From Ignavibacteriales bacterium (GTDB taxonomy: Bacteria > Bacteroidota > Ignavibacteria > T3Sed10-11): a DNA stretch of 5,833 bases. The notes below the pieces were generated by a model. The model was not told the DNA's origin. It saw only the letters and a program-made list of their open reading frames with translations, and made no database searches. Within the stretch, counting starts at the first letter, position 1. Every line of letters starts with the position of its first letter. Location of the stretch: positions 1-5,833 of the forward strand of contig PWJF01000066.1 of assembly GCA_003560935.1 (NCBI GenBank). Reading direction: 5' to 3'. Below, piece after piece: positions 5,610-5,833 of the stretch. The translations under genes and the position numbers were made by a program.

Positions 5610-5833
5610 TTAGTTCGTGGTTTTTGTTTTCTTTTTATATTTTGATTTTTTCTGGCACGTTTCACACACACCCTTAATCTCAACCTGATGATTTATCACC
5701 CGGAAACCGCCGAGCGGCAGCGACCGTATTGGTAAATTTGATAGAGCGTCGTGCGAAATATCGATTACTTTGTCGCAATAGATACACACCAGGTGATGGT
5801 GATGCTCGATGTTGGTGTCTAACCTGGTCGTGC
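5610..5833 (-). CDS. PerR-like Fur-family metalloregulator, C-terminal part
   Basis: The last 73 residues and the TAA (5610-5612) are visible; the DNA-binding N-terminal half lies beyond the window edge. The fragment reads R-L-D-T-N-I-E-H-H-H-H-L-V-C-I-Y-C-D-K-V-I-D, later G-F-R-V-I-N-H-Q-V-E-I-K-G-V-C-E-T-C-Q. Spacing matches Bacillus subtilis PerR: Asp5, His11, His13 and Asp24 stand for D85, H91, H93 and D104. Cys16, Cys19, Cys56 and Cys59 stand for the structural zinc cysteines C96, C99, C136 and C139. Asp at both acidic ligand positions, where Fur has Glu, favours a PerR-type Mn/Fe peroxide sensor. PerR represses peroxide-defence genes and is inactivated by Fe-catalysed histidine oxidation. 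The tail is unusually lysine-rich (K-K-S-K-Y-K-K-K-T-K). The remaining sensor ligand, H37 in PerR, is outside the window. The gene is the upstream partner of the ferritin-like gene. Confidence 0.9.
   Translation of the reverse strand, partial: TTRLDTNIEHHHHLVCIYCDKVIDISHDALSNLPIRSLPLGGFRVINHQVEIKGVCETCQKKSKYKKKTKTTN

Overview
The window looks like chromosomal DNA of a Gram-negative, diderm bacterium with moderate GC. A PorV/PorQ-type outer-membrane barrel, three lipoproteins with loose lipoboxes (F-A-S-C, M-A-S-C, L-T-G-C) and exported FecR/TPR and transglutaminase-like domains fit the Bacteroidota/Chlorobiota/Ignavibacteria (FCB) group, or possibly Spirochaetota. Strong AGGAGG ribosome sites on some genes argue against a typical Bacteroides. 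I cannot name a genus.

Layout. Positions 1-176 hold the 3' end of an unidentified gene on the + strand. After 13 bases comes a 671-residue protein (190-2205) that joins a signal peptide, a PorV-like beta-barrel, a beta-sandwich segment and a transglutaminase-like domain with Cys555 and His588. It overlaps by 38 bases a gene (2168-2890) for an exported FecR-domain protein with a C-terminal TPR-like region. These two probably form one translationally coupled cell-envelope unit. An AT-rich spacer (2891-3008) carries a degenerate CACNAAG repeat with a possible hairpin.

Positions 3009-4855 hold three small, sequence-unrelated lipoprotein genes in a row (161, 267 and 165 residues). All have Cys-Asp-Leu at the predicted mature N-terminus. 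The third resembles the PrcB C-terminal fold; the other two are of unknown function. A fourth exported-protein gene follows (4852-5104) but is broken by a frameshift and looks like a remnant. A perfect 13-bp inverted repeat (5105-5142) separates this rightward block from a leftward pair.

The leftward pair, on the - strand, is a PerR-like Fur-family regulator (partial, 5610-5833) followed after 17 bases by a short, probably haem-free bacterioferritin-like di-iron protein (5170-5592). This is a compact peroxide/iron-response and iron-detoxification operon. The two halves appear functionally unrelated. No RNA gene, CRISPR array or insertion sequence was seen.
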